From NCBI GenBank assembly GCA_016806645.1, contig JACSYO010001682.1:850001-914000 (forward strand): a stretch of DNA of 64,000 nt. Reading direction: 5' to 3'. Shown here piece after piece: positions 11,863 to 22,335 of this stretch. Below the pieces are notes generated by a model. The model was not told where the DNA came from. It was given only the letters and a program-made list of their open reading frames with translations, and searched no databases. The position numbers and the translations under genes are program-made. This DNA comes from Ophiodon elongatus (taxonomy: Eukaryota > Chordata > Actinopteri > Perciformes > Hexagrammidae). Every line of letters starts with the position of its first letter. Position 1 is the stretch's first letter.

Positions 11863-13579
11863 GCTCCGTCCACACCCGGCATTTACATGAGTCTTGGGAG
11901 ATCCGATCACAAGTGGGCAGCCCTGAGTACGTCGGTTAACACCTGGCATTAGAATGCGTCTCTTGTGATCACTTGTGATCTGATCTCACTTCCCCGCTCT
12001 ATATGCAAATAAACAAGGGACATCATTTCCATTCGCAAAGGCCAAATGCATTGTAGTTTTTAACTGGCGCGAGCAGCAGTGTAACATGGCTGCAATTGGC
12101 CCAGGTGCTAAATTTTTTTCTTGGGCCCTCGCCCCCAAACTTAAGTGCACTCGAGACAATTGCAAGGCAGACAATTGTTATGTCACCATTCAAATCCCAT
12201 CCTGCAATCCAGCCTTTGATCAGCACCAGGGACACAAACCATGAGCGTTATACACAAGGCGGGAAGGTAGTTCAGTCATATTTGCAAATAGATTCAGCGT
12301 TGGCATTAAACAGTTACCCAGAAGATACCGTGAAACAGATAATGCGCGGGAGGGCCCAGCAGCAATAATCAAGACATAATTTAAAGATAAATATGGTAAA
12401 CAACAAACCGATAACAGTACTTTAAAACAAGTATACATTATAAAATAAAAGTGGCATGTGTATTTTAATAAAGAAAAGAAAAGATGTGCAAGGGTGTTGA
12501 AAGAAATTACCCTGGGGATGTAAGAGTCAGAGTCAGTGGGGGTCCCGGGCTTTGTTGATGAACCTGACTGCAACTGTTCTTATGGCGTGAGGTCTAGGTC
12601 CTGATGGACCACAGCCTCCTGCCAGAGGGAAGGGACTCGAACAGTTTGTGTCCAGGGTGAGAGCGGTCGGCTACAATCTTACTTGCCCGCTTCAGGGTCC
12701 TGGAAGCAAACAAGTCATGGAGGGAAGGCAGATTGCAGCCAATCACCCACTCAGCAGAGCGAATGATCCGCTGCAGTCTGCCCTCGTCCGTGGCAGTGGC
12801 TGCAGTGTATCAGACGCTGATGGAGGAGCAGAGGATGGACTCAATGATGGCAGTGTAGAAGTGCACCATCATTGTCTTTGGCAGGTTGAACGTCTTCAGC
12901 TGCCTCAGGAAGAACATCCTCTGCTGAGCCTTTTGGTGATAGAGCTGATGTTCCGCTCCCATTTGAGGTCCTGGGTTATGGTGGAGCCCAAGAAGCGGAA
13001 GGACTCCACAGCGTTGACGGAGAGTCACAGAGGCGGGTGGGGCTGCGTTCTTCTGGAAATCCACAACCGTCTCCACTGTCTTTAGAGCGTTGAGCTCCAA
13101 GATGTTTCGTCTGCACCAGGTCACCAGTCAGTCTCCCACCTGTAGGCGGACTCATCCCCACCAGAGATGAGTCCGATGAGGGTGGTGTCATCCGCGAACT
13201 TCAGGAGCTTGACGGAGTGGTGACTGGCGGTGCAGCTGTTTTCATGTTTTCTGTATGTAATCTGCTGCAGCTAACGAAGCGGGAGCGATGAAGAGTTTGC
13301 CGTTTTGGTTCCGACTACAGAGCCTCCGTGTTAATATTTTACTAATTTCATAAGTGTAGGCGCAACTCATTGCAATTTGCTTCAACAGCTGATGCTATTT
13401 TTGAACCAACTGTAGATAAGAAAAAAGTGGCCAAATGCATTCCAGGCCACCGCGACAAGTGGTTTGAGTGATCAGATCACAATGCGTCTTGGTGTTTTCT
13501 TATTAAGCTGTTTTTTAGAGCTGTCCACTTGTAATCAGATCACCCAACCACATGTTCATACCTGGTGTAAACAGGGTCT
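11863..13579. mobile_element. Non-autonomous DNA transposon with ~57-bp terminal inverted repeats, interrupted by a LINE
   Basis: The left end (11863-11920) and right end (13521-13579) are inverted copies. Both give, from the outside in, a C/T-rich start, 'yyACACC', a central GGGxGATCxGATxACAAGTGG block and a final 'CAG'. Alignment by eye shows about two-thirds identity with few gaps. Inside both ends are further GATCAGATCAC-like motifs and a shared GGCCAAATGCATT word. No transposase frame is visible. A LINE fragment occupies 12362-13240. I could not define a target-site duplication. Confidence 0.65.
12362..13240 (-). mobile_element. Rex1/Babar-like LINE fragment (reverse transcriptase C-terminal region, broken)
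   Basis: Read on the minus strand, the fragment starts within the reverse transcriptase. SVKLLKFADDTTLIGLI contains the catalytic FADD motif (codons at 13187-13198). A stop and a one-base shift follow near 13130-13140, after which the next frame continues with TWCRRNILELNALKTVET and KAQQRMFFLRQLKTFNLP. A further frame gives RTLKRASKIVADRSHPGH and ESLPSGRR around 12.60-12.70 kb. It is truncated at both ends: nothing lies upstream of FADD, and the last ~120 bp present in the 40.3-kb copy are missing. It cannot encode active enzyme. The clade name rests on memory of the family. Confidence 0.85.
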
Positions 13580-15183
13580 AATGGTTCCGTAGACCTCTGG
13601 TCTACTGTGCCTGCCCAAGACATGGCATGGCTAAGAGTTATTGTCATATTTTGGAACTTAGGACGGAGACAGGCTAGCTGTTTCACCCTATTCCCAGTAT
13701 TTATGCCAAGCTTATCTAAGCTTGACAGATGCAGCCTCACATTGAGCAGACAGATATGAGAGTGGTATGGTAAATCTCTTGTCAAGCTACTGCTTTAAAC
13801 AAAACCCCACAGCAATCAACACCAAATTTAAAAAAGTATCTTTCGAGCACAACTTTAAATAAAAAAGGGATGATGACTCATTTATGTGAATATATGCTTG
13901 TTATGTTTTTGTTCGAGTGAAAACCCAAGCAGCAGCGATAATGTTTGGCTGAAATGAAATGCATCAGACCTCTTTTCGACCCGTTAGCGCTGGCTCCATG
14001 ACAACTGATTGGGTCTTCATTCTTAACTGCGGGGCTTGTCAGGAGATAATGCCAGTAGCTGTAAGCTGTTGCACATCCCTGGAGTGCTACAAAGGTCTCC
14101 CGTCGGAAACCCAACACAGTGCTTTCTGCTCACTTCCACACTTAATAGATGATTACTTTTTCTTCTTTCATACTCCTGGGAAAGAAATAAACAAATGAAA
14201 TGTAAATCTATAGGAAAAAAAAAACAGAGGAGGGGAGAAAGGTAGGAGTGATGTGGGAATTGGCGTTGTGGAACTTTTATCAAAGGCAGGCTTATTTCTG
14301 TCAAACGATGTTTTAACATTTCATGGCTCCACGTGAAATGGTTCAGGCGAAGTAGCTGAAATCTATTATACAATGCTAAATCTTCTATTACCCAAAGCTC
14401 CTCTGAGAGGCTCAGTGATGTTCACATAACAGGTGCCGTGATAAGATCCAAAGATCCGACGTACTGATTTCTCCCTCCTCAGACTGAATTTAACAATATC
14501 TGCTGCTGTATTTATACTATGTCCCCAAAGCCCATTAAAATATTATCAAAAGCCAATACATTACTGATAAATGCAGTCTTCGACTGCCTTAATACCTATA
14601 ATTTGTGGCAATAAAGTGAATTCCATCCAGCCTTCATCAATCTCAGCCTTTTATCAGTTTTTCAAATTGAATTAGAGTCAGCGCCTCGCTCAAAAGGGAT
14701 TTAGAGCAACCTGCTTGGAATATTCCGGGCTTGTGAGCCTTTAGTCTTCTGCCTGGAATGTCAAGCAACAATTAATCCCCATGAAATGGAGTTCTGTGGC
14801 GTTGGCTGGAATTAAGGTCCTAACACAAAGTCAATCAAGAGGATCAGTGGACCGGCGAGTGGGGCCCCAAACGGCCCTTCCATCTAGATATGGTAACTGA
14901 TGGAAGATGAATCGTCGGCTTATGTTCCAGAGGATCAAAAAGACACAAGCTGATGAGAGGCTACCAAATATCTATGAAATCATGGTGTTACATTTTTGTT
15001 TGAATTTTAATCAGCTTTTGCCTTGCTCGTGGCAGGGTCTGAGGATGGCTAAGTTGCTATGTCAGCAAGTAAAAAAAAAGGATTAGTACATCTGAAAATG
15101 ATCAGAATGTTCTTTGATTCCGTTTTATTTTATTTTTCTCTCTTTTATGTTTGTTTTTAGCAGTTAGCAGCATTGCTCCAGAG
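13580..15183. other. Unannotated stretch with a single-copy-looking block
   Basis: No gene is seen. About 14.55-14.90 kb is not obviously repetitive and has the balanced, low-repeat texture typical of vertebrate conserved non-coding elements. The 116-codon minus frame at 14023-14373 has no recognisable domain. Confidence 0.35.
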
Positions 15184-15665
15184 ATGGCAATGCCGGTCAA
15201 TCAATCCACCATTTTGGCTAAGAATTAAATATCTCCACTAATGGATGTGTATCCATGACATCTTGTACAGGCATTCGTTGTCCCTGGAGGATGACTCCTA
15301 TTACTTTTTGGTTGTCGTGGAAATAGCTCAAGAAGTATGAGATGGTTTGTCGTGACATTTGGCACAAACATTCACTGCCCCCAGATGATGGATTATTTAC
15401 TTTAATCCTTAATTTCATATAGCCCCATTATAAAGTCAAAATATCAATTTAAAAAGTGGCAAAGTATTGGACGTATTCAGTACCTGCAAAACTAATGGCA
15501 CTGTCTGTGCTTTGTGTTTAGTGTTAATTACCAAATGTTAGTATGCCAACATGCTAAACTAAGATGGTGAAAATGGTAAACATTATACCTGTTAAACATT
15601 AACATGCTATCATGCTTAAAGCACCACTGTGCCTTATTACAGCCTCACAGAGCTGCTAGCATCGA
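15184..15665 (-). repeat. Dispersed repeat R3, inverted copy
   Basis: On the minus strand this follows the common fish repeat that also occurs at about 22.0-22.3 kb (plus) and 51.6-52.0 kb (minus). Diagnostic parts are a 'GGTGGATTGATTGACCGGCA' end, the 'tgacaaaccatctcatac' and 'catgaatgtctgtacaagat'-like segments, and a 'tttgcaggtactgaatac' block. The other end is rich in 'atgctaacatgct' words. It is non-coding; the family class is unknown to me. Confidence 0.7.
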
Positions 15666-15950
15666 AATATATGCATCTTCGGGATTGCCTTACTGAAAAT
15701 CTGACAGGTCAATCTTCAATCTAACTACATGGGACATTCACAGTGTTCACACAATCTACACTGTTCATAAAACAGTAATTCAAAACTCAAAGCCCATCGA
15801 TACAGTTAAATCAGATTCACATCAATACATCCAAATCCCTGAATAAATGCAAATTGTAAGGTTGGCTCCAACAGGCTGAACGGACGCGTCTCACACACAC
15901 CTAAAGGACTCTCATTGGTCCGAACACAAATGCATTTCTTGAAGCTCGAT
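15666..15950. other. Unannotated short stretch
   Basis: I see no gene or named repeat. Part of it may belong to the palindromic element just to the right. Confidence 0.35.
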
Positions 15951-16015
15951 AAGCTGTATTTTCGTGTGATTTCATGATCTTGCGATTTTCTCGTGATCTC
16001 ACGAAAATCCAGCTT
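15951..16015. repeat. Imperfect 19-bp inverted repeat (palindromic MITE-like core)
   Basis: AAGCTGTATTTTCGTGTGA (15951-15969) pairs with the reverse complement of 15997-16015 at 17 of 19 positions. The 27-base spacer itself contains ATGATCTTGCGA and TCGTGATC palindromic words. This looks like the core of a foldback element. Confidence 0.65.
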
Positions 16016-16200
16016 CCGTGCAAGGTAACCAACAGGCAGGACGGCATTATTTGAAAGTGCCTTCAAAACCGAATCATGCAATCAATACAAAAATCAGTCA
16101 TATGACAGTTTTGCTACAGAGCACCTGTATTTTATGCAATTTAAACTATTACGTTAAAGTAAGGGAATTGTGTTCCTGCTTAAAAGTGACCAATGTTGAC

Positions 16201-16408
16201 AGGCCCTTTTCACAGCAGCCATTTTGACATGTCACAGCAGGGTAAACGCAGGTATAATTGATCAAACTAATCATGCCCCCACTCTATGTAGTGTGTCACA
16301 GCCATTCCAGTAAGCCAGCATGAACAATACCAGGGCCCCTGGCCCACCTAATCACACCTGTGTTTACCCTCCAATGACATGTCAAAATGGCTGATGTGAA
16401 AAGGGCCT
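16201..16408. mobile_element. 208-bp foldback MITE with ~52-bp terminal inverted repeats
   Basis: The left arm (16201-16252) starts AGGCCCTTTTCACAGCAGCC. The right arm (16357-16408) ends CTGATGTGAAAAGGGCCT. They are inverted copies with about 5 mismatches in 52. The centre (about 100 bp) is non-coding. I could not settle the target-site duplication, so the superfamily stays open. The sharp ends and high arm identity suggest a fairly young insertion. Confidence 0.85.
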
Positions 16409-17460
16409 ATTGTTGGTGAGAGAATTAATTCAACCCCAATTTATCCTCCGTAAGAGGTTTTGCAGTGTGGTGCGACAATGTCACACACTTTGCAGCCTTT
16501 GCTTCGGAGAGAGGACAGTTCCCATTGAGCAAACCACACAAGGTCAGGAAAATGTAAACGTTGGTTATTTTATCTGTTCAAACAAACAACCAAAGCTGTT
16601 ATTTTGATGAAGATTTTCAATCTCCAGAACACCCAATGTTTCAATTCAATAGCGCCTACTGTCAGAGGATGCAAGGCGTTAAGGGTTAACTGACAGGAAC
16701 ACACAGTCAGTTTGTTCTTTTACTGGGAATAAAAGTACCTTTGGTCAGATCAAATAACAGATTGATACACCATCTAGACCGTTATTTCCTTTTACTTCTA
16801 CATCCAGCTTATGTGCTTGTTTGTAGATACTTCACCCTCTCTTTATATACATACCACCCACATTTACAGTGCGCTGAACCAATACTTTGTTTCAACAAGT
16901 GCCACGTTCCTGTGTGCCAGAAGACCCGTTGAGAGCTCAGCCACGTTAAATCTGCATCGTGTGGCGTGTGAGAATGCCAATTTGAAGGACCTCATTATTC
17001 ACTCAGAGGTCATGTAAAAATGGAACACCTTATGATTTCTTTCTCCCCTTTCCTCTCGCCAGGAGCAGTCATAAAATTAGAGGGTGAACCATTTCAAACC
17101 TGGCAGCTAATTGCAAGCAGGGATAAAGCTGGAAGGCTGGTGAAGATAAACACCTTGTATAAATGGAAATAGGCAGTTACATATGCAGAAAATGTCGACC
17201 CTGCACCTGAGAGGTGTAAGTAAAGAGTAGGTGGCTGGCTAAAGCCAGACCTGGGTGCTGGGTGAGAATGGGCCACCCGCGGGATAATGAAGTGAGTAGG
17301 CACTAGGCTTAGAACTGACTGCACTGAAAATATTTCATTAGCTGAACTCAGTCCCCGCATTGTTCGCCCCAGAGGACCCCTGAAACCTGAACGAGGCACT
17401 CGAGCGATGGAGAGGAAGGGAGTGTCACACAATTAAAGGGTTGGTTCACCCAAATTCCAG
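16409..17460. other. Unannotated stretch
   Basis: No gene is seen. The 112-codon minus frame 17094-17432 lacks recognisable motifs. A short GGTTGGTTCACCCAAATT head at 17440-17457 resembles the start of repeat R6 at 63.81 kb, just before the R1 copy. Confidence 0.4.
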
Positions 17461-18020
17461 CTTGCTCACTCACAACTCTTCAAATATGGCAGCCTGGTCC
17501 ATGGCCCAACGCTTCAAACTACGACGCTCTACGTGATCTTTGTTATGGCGGGAATAAAGGAGGAAGTCAGGTTTTGTAGTATAAAGAGTGATTAAGTCTG
17601 CAGGGGAGGAGGACTGGGTGGATAGTGGGGTCCAAAAACAGGACTTTCATGCAGGAGACTGGTGTTCGTGTCTTCTGTGAAAACAAACGTCAGCATTGGC
17701 TAAATTTATGTTATGAGACATTATGTAACATTACTACGTTGTACGTAACGAGCTTTCTTACCGTAATGTCAGTATTTCACGTACATAAGGTTGCCTTCTT
17801 AAATACGTAAGACACCTTTCATTAATCTTTTCCTATACCTAACCAAGTGGTTTTGTTGCCATAACCTAACCAACTTCTTTCCTATGAAAACGGAAGTTTA
17901 TTTTGAAAAGGAAACACAGGTATAATCGTGTAATGAGAGTAAATTAACACGTGCAACAATGACACTAGAGGGGTGCGCGGAGCGACATAGTTTGAAGCAT
18001 AATGCCACTGACCAAGCGTA
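17461..18020 (+). repeat. Dispersed repeat R1, long copy
   Basis: This is one of the two longest R1 copies and aligns over its length with 58430-58925 in the same orientation. Ordered landmarks are: 'gcagcctggtc' plus 'cttcaaact'; 'ggcgggaataaagga'; ACAGGACTTTCATGCAGGAG; 'tgtgaaaacaaa'; 'cctaaccaagtggttttgtt'; 'ggaagtttattttgaaaa'; and 'gacactagagggg...catagtttgaagc'. It has no open frame of note. I know the family from percomorph genomes but not its class. Confidence 0.75.
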
Positions 18021-18456
18021 TTTCATGAGTGAAGTGTAGATTCTTCACTTACCTCCATTAGTATCGAGCCATGTGAATATTTTTTTATTGTCAGAGTTTT
18101 GAGATTTTTACCTCCACACCAGCACAATGACGGTGAATGGTATTATATTGGTTGTCCACATGGTATTAAAAAGTGACATTTAGCTAGATAAAAAGATGCA
18201 TGCCACTCTCATGTCTGCATCCAAAGCCCCTGAAAACCTTTGTAAGATTTAAGTGAATAATACAATTTTGACAAAATAAGCAACAATTAAAAGCAACGTT
18301 TGAAAAACATGGGTGGGTATTATTTATTAAGAAATGAACATTCCAAAGCGTATAGCTAATCTTCATCAGGACCTTGTGGGTAATGTTTGAACAGGTTTGA
18401 TAGTTAGCAGCTTCTAGTCATTGTCGAGCTGCCATTTTGTTACTATGATTTTGCCT
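18021..18456. other. Unannotated AT-rich stretch
   Basis: Nothing recognisable beyond small chance open frames. Confidence 0.4.
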
Positions 18457-18866
18457 TTAAAAAGGTGCCCTGTAGAGTTTTCTGTTGAACAAACACAGTC
18501 CTGTTTACATTCAGTGTTTCTCACTAGAACACGTTGTGGTGTGTGTCCTGAAGGCCTGACAAAGATGATGAATGAAATTCCGCCCTCATAAAACATTTTC
18601 AAAGCATATTATTTACTTCTTTTTTTACCCTGCTTTGTTTACATCCATGTTTGCTGTAGAAGAAATTCTCTCCACACTAATGATCACAAGCAGCAGATGC
18701 ACCAAGACGGAGTCTGAGCACTTGGTTGTTGCTGAAGCATTCAATATGGTCAACAGTATGCAACTATCGGAATGTGTGTCTTAGTGCCAGAGATAAACAG
18801 AACTAAGACTCCACAATTACATGTTTCAAAGTGCTACACGGTTAGAACTCCACAGGGTCTCCTTAA
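18457..18866. mobile_element. TTAA-flanked MITE-like element (piggyBac-type target)
   Basis: A TTAA at 18457-18460 is followed by AAAGGTGCCCTGTAGAGTTT. At the other end AACTCCACAGGGTCTCC precedes a TTAA at 18863-18866. The inner ends are inverted copies (GGTGCCCTGTAGAG against the complement GGAGACCCTGTGGAG). TTAA duplication with short inverted ends is characteristic of piggyBac-type elements. The ~400-bp interior has a 70-codon frame with no transposase motif, so the element would be non-autonomous. Confidence 0.65.
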
Positions 18867-18904
18867 GCTTTGCATCTCTGTGCTGCTTTTTCTTTGAGTT
18901 ACTT

Positions 18905-19125
18905 TGGAAGACCAGCAATTTATTTTTCTCCGTCCCTACACCAAGAATGTCTTTTTCAGCTTTCTCCTTCTTTTCAGCCTTGACAAGAGCATCTTTGGCT
19001 TTTCTCTCTTTGCTTTAGGGCTTTTTCTATGGGAAGAGTTTTGCTGTATTTTCCCTCTCAGAAGACTCAAGAGCAGCTCTGGCTCTTTTCTTCTCCTGCA
19101 GGGCTTCTTGAAGCTCATCTCACTC
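18905..19125 (-). pseudogene. Possible degenerate Lys/Glu-rich coiled-coil coding remnant
   Basis: On the minus strand one frame reads DELQEALQEKKRARAALESS, then after two stop codons SKERKAKDALVKAEKKEKAEK. The regular charged spacing with alanine and leucine looks like coiled-coil coding sequence. A second frame is also lysine/arginine rich, which is what purine-rich DNA gives by chance. The stops rule out an intact exon. A decayed pseudogene or plain purine-biased DNA are both possible, and I do not name a parent gene. Confidence 0.2.
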
Positions 19126-19539
19126 CAGATTCCCTGTCCATGAACAAGTCCATTTGAAAAATAATGTAGTTGTCTGTGAAGCATTCTAAAAGACAAGTGG
19201 GGTTTTGTGTTCACTGTTGAAAATTGTACCAACAAAATCATGAAGTAAATACATCAAAATAATAACTTATAAAACATAGGGCAGCATCATTTAAATGCAA
19301 CCAATACAAATATCCCAAGCATCACCAACATGGTAACGACATGTTCAAGAACACAACATTGACATATCACTCAGCGCAGTCACCAGAATGAATCGTTGAC
19401 ATTGTACGTTTCTGCAAACTGAATGAATCTTTAAGTTGTTGAACCAAAAAGATGTTTCATATTTACATTTCTACAAATGTGTATATCAATGTTAAAGTGC
19501 TTTAGCTGTTTTAACATTGATATAAATACATTTGTCAGT
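19126..19539. other. Unannotated AT-rich stretch
   Basis: No gene or repeat is recognised, apart from a pair of loosely inverted 'aacattgatata' words near 19.48-19.52 kb. Confidence 0.4.
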
Positions 19540-19680
19540 TACTTTTAAGTTCAGGCAACGAGACTTCTTGGTTAGGTTTAGTAAAAGATGATGTTTTGGG
19601 TTAAAATAAGTAAGTAACTTTTTGGTTTCACACGGTACACAAACGTTGCAACAACCCTCCGGTTCTCTCTCAGGTAAACA
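19540..19680 (-). repeat. Dispersed repeat R1, inverted fragment
   Basis: This carries the R1 middle block as CTTGGTTAGGTTTAGTAAAA, then 'gttttgggttaaaataa' and 'ttttggtttcaca'. That is the reverse complement of the 'accaagtggttttgttgcc' region of the 17.5- and 58.4-kb copies. Only about 140 bases can be followed. Confidence 0.6.
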
Positions 19681-20365
19681 CTGTTATCTCTGTCAGCACG
19701 TTTGTACCGTTAGCATCGTTAGCTACAAGCAGTAAGCTCGACATGTTGAGAGGCAATCAAAATGCTCCCAATCTCGTATTATGCACCACTTCAACTTGTT
19801 CATATTTCTAAATCCGAACAACATGTCATTTTATGACAAAGAATATGAGCCTGTGTTTTTACAGTTACTGTACATCAAATTCATTGGTATTCTTTCCCTT
19901 ATTTTTTTCTTTTGAATTTTTTAAATGTTACTCATCCAACCCCAAGACACTTCTTCTGATGACAAAATGGGCTTACATCGTAAAACACAGAATTCAGAGA
20001 AAACAAAACAGATTTCATAGAGCTTTACAAATGATACACCTGTGTATCCTAGCTTATATAAGCCCCTTCACCCCTCAAGATGCATTTTTTTAGGAATTGG
20101 AATGTCATTCAAGATGGAGCGCTGAGATCGATTTTGAGGTCCCAAACCAAAGGATCGAGGAGACAAGGAGGCCCAAAGTCGAGAAATGAGAAAGGGCCCC
20201 AAACCTAATAATGATAAAAATTAAAAATGAATAATAATTAAAAATTATCATGAAAGAGCAACATTATATATAAAAACACACAACATTAATCACATATTTA
20301 AAGCAGGTCTAAAAAAGTGAGCCTTGATTTGGGATTTGAAGGACAGATTGCTGCAGTCTCCACTT
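19681..20365. other. Unannotated stretch
   Basis: AT-rich, with a run of 'aataataattaaaaatt' near 20.21-20.25 kb. No gene is seen. Confidence 0.4.
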
Positions 20366-20400
20366 TTCAAGGGGTACTTGATACTGGAGTACCCCTTGAA
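20366..20400. repeat. Perfect 13-bp inverted repeat, 9-base loop
   Basis: TTCAAGGGGTACT (20366-20378) and AGTACCCCTTGAA (20388-20400) are exact inverse complements around TGATACTGG. A stem this short and tight could extrude or fold as RNA. No T-tract terminator role is expected in a vertebrate, and it matches no known microRNA I can recall. Confidence 0.75.
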
Positions 20401-20644
20401 AGTCTTTTTTTCTGTTGAATAGAGTCAGTGTGCAATTTTCAATATGAGCATGTGAAATGCTGTCATAGTGATGAAACAAAACATAGTATGGTATTACGGT
20501 ACAATTCAATAAAACAATTGAATAAAATGTATTATCCAGTCGCAATGATCACTTTCATATGTTCATAACTGCTGAATGGCTTTCTTGTTTCATCATTTTG
20601 AGTTGGTGAAGAGTACATCCAGATTTATATTTAATAATTTACTG

Positions 20645-20720
20645 CAGTGGTTCTCAAACTTTATTTGGTCATGCCCTCTTTTGGAAGCCAAAACATTTTA
20701 CGTTCCCTCGACATGCACAT
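20645..20720 (+). mobile_element. hAT-like DNA transposon terminus (relic)
   Basis: CAGTGGTTCTCAAACTTTAT at 20645 is the classic hAT terminal motif, followed by the usual 'tggtcatgccc' extension. I did not find the inverted partner within 500 bp, so it is scored as a one-ended relic with an uncertain right boundary. Confidence 0.6.
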
Positions 20721-22015
20721 TTATTTATATGGTTACGAAAGGAAATACAAAAGGGGCCAGGTTGAATTTTCATCGAAATAACATTATCGAGAGTATGAAA
20801 TGCATATTTCTTTCAGGCATGTTTCTCATTCTTTTCTGTTGTTGTTGGCCAAACTGCTACAGTTTTTACACACAAAATACACAAGACTCTCCTGAAACAT
20901 TGAGAATAGATCTGAGAGCAAAATCGGCTATTTCATAATCCATCTATGTTATACTTTGCATGTTGTTATGCTGTAAATAAAATTTGCAAACCCAATGTTT
21001 GCTCTAATCCAGCAATTATTACATTGCAATGCAGCAATTCATTTTATATTTCACACCTGCTGGACTACAAGTCAACTAGTCTACTTTGAAAGTAGATTCC
21101 ACTTCAACATTTACAGGATGGGAAGCATTGATATGAAACACATGTGTCCTTGAAATTGTTTTAGTTCCTTTAAAGTTGTGCAGTATGTGTGCATAATGTT
21201 TTTGTAATGCTTCTCCAGGTCTGGGGATGACCGTCTAGCTAGTAAGAATGAAAGTTGCTTGGCTAAAACAAGCAATGTGTCCATTAGGAGTCAGTTCTCT
21301 TATTAAAGAGTGTGGGCTATTTATTCCACATGAAGAGAGGTAAAATGTAGACACTAAAGTTATACTGTTACGAAGATCAGCGCAGGCCAAAGCCCCCTTG
21401 GAGTTCTAACTAGAACCCAAACCCCTACCTAGGTTCTTCAGTTATTATACTTCCTGAAATAATAATAAAGGAGGATAATTATTGCCATTAATCATTCTAA
21501 GTAACTTTTATAATTTTCTATAATTCTCAATGAAGTAGAAAACTACAAAGATCACATCCCTAGAAGTTCTGGAAAGAAAATGTGTAATATGTGCATGTTT
21601 CCCCTGTCTTTTCTCTGGTATATTTTTTAAGTAAACAACAGAAATATGATTTTTTTGCTTTATAGCCAGACATGACTGCATATGAAGATTAATTGCATGT
21701 CATTCATCATTGCTATCCATTAGATTTTATTGCATGACCTTGACCTTTTGGAATCTACATCTTCATAACTTGAGTCGGCCCATCAATCAATGTGTTGTTG
21801 CCAAGGCTGTTGCTATGACATTGAGGATCTTTCACATGGTAACTTGCTCCATATATGGTCATCCTAATACATGGTGACATGCAACTGAGAAATGTAAAAG
21901 TAGAGGCCCATAGTAAACTGATGTAAGATAAATGAAAAAAATTCAAAAATCACCATTCAAAATATTACAAAAGCAGTACTATTTTTTGGTTTACTTATGT
22001 AGCTTGAGAGCAGAT
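20721..22015. other. Unannotated AT-rich stretch
   Basis: No gene, repeat family or strong structure is recognised. Small open frames look like chance. Confidence 0.4.
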
Positions 22016-22335
22016 CTGTGTGTTTACCATGGTCCCCATCTAAGTTCAGCATGTAAGCATGCTAACAACACTTGCTAATTAGATGTCCAGGGATCCCTAA
22101 AGGCTATAGGATTCATCCTCTGGGAACAATGAATGTCTCTACAACATTTTGTGCCCATACATCGCTTAGATGTTGAATTCTTTCACAGGATAAATGCGCA
22201 AGTGTCTTTATTGGACCCCCTGGGAGGGAGATCACGCTGACGAATTTCATGGCAATCCACCCAATAGTTGTTGAAATATTTCAGTCTGGACCAAAGTGGT
22301 GGATCAGCCGACAGACCTGCCATCCCTAGAGCCAA
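22016..22335 (+). repeat. Dispersed repeat R3, direct copy
   Basis: This holds the most readable R3 end: GGCAATCCACCCAATAGTTG followed by 'ttgaaatatttcagtctgga', 'ccaaagtggtgga' and 'gccatccctagagccaagcc'. Upstream are 'catgctaac' words and 'gggatccctaaaggctataggattcatcctctgggaacaatgaatgtct' in short blocks. The same family lies inverted at 15.2 and 51.6 kb. Confidence 0.75.

Noticed and set aside
20366..20402. Intrinsic (rho-independent) terminator from hairpin plus T-run
   Set aside because: The T-run follows the stem, but this is vertebrate DNA, where that mechanism does not apply.
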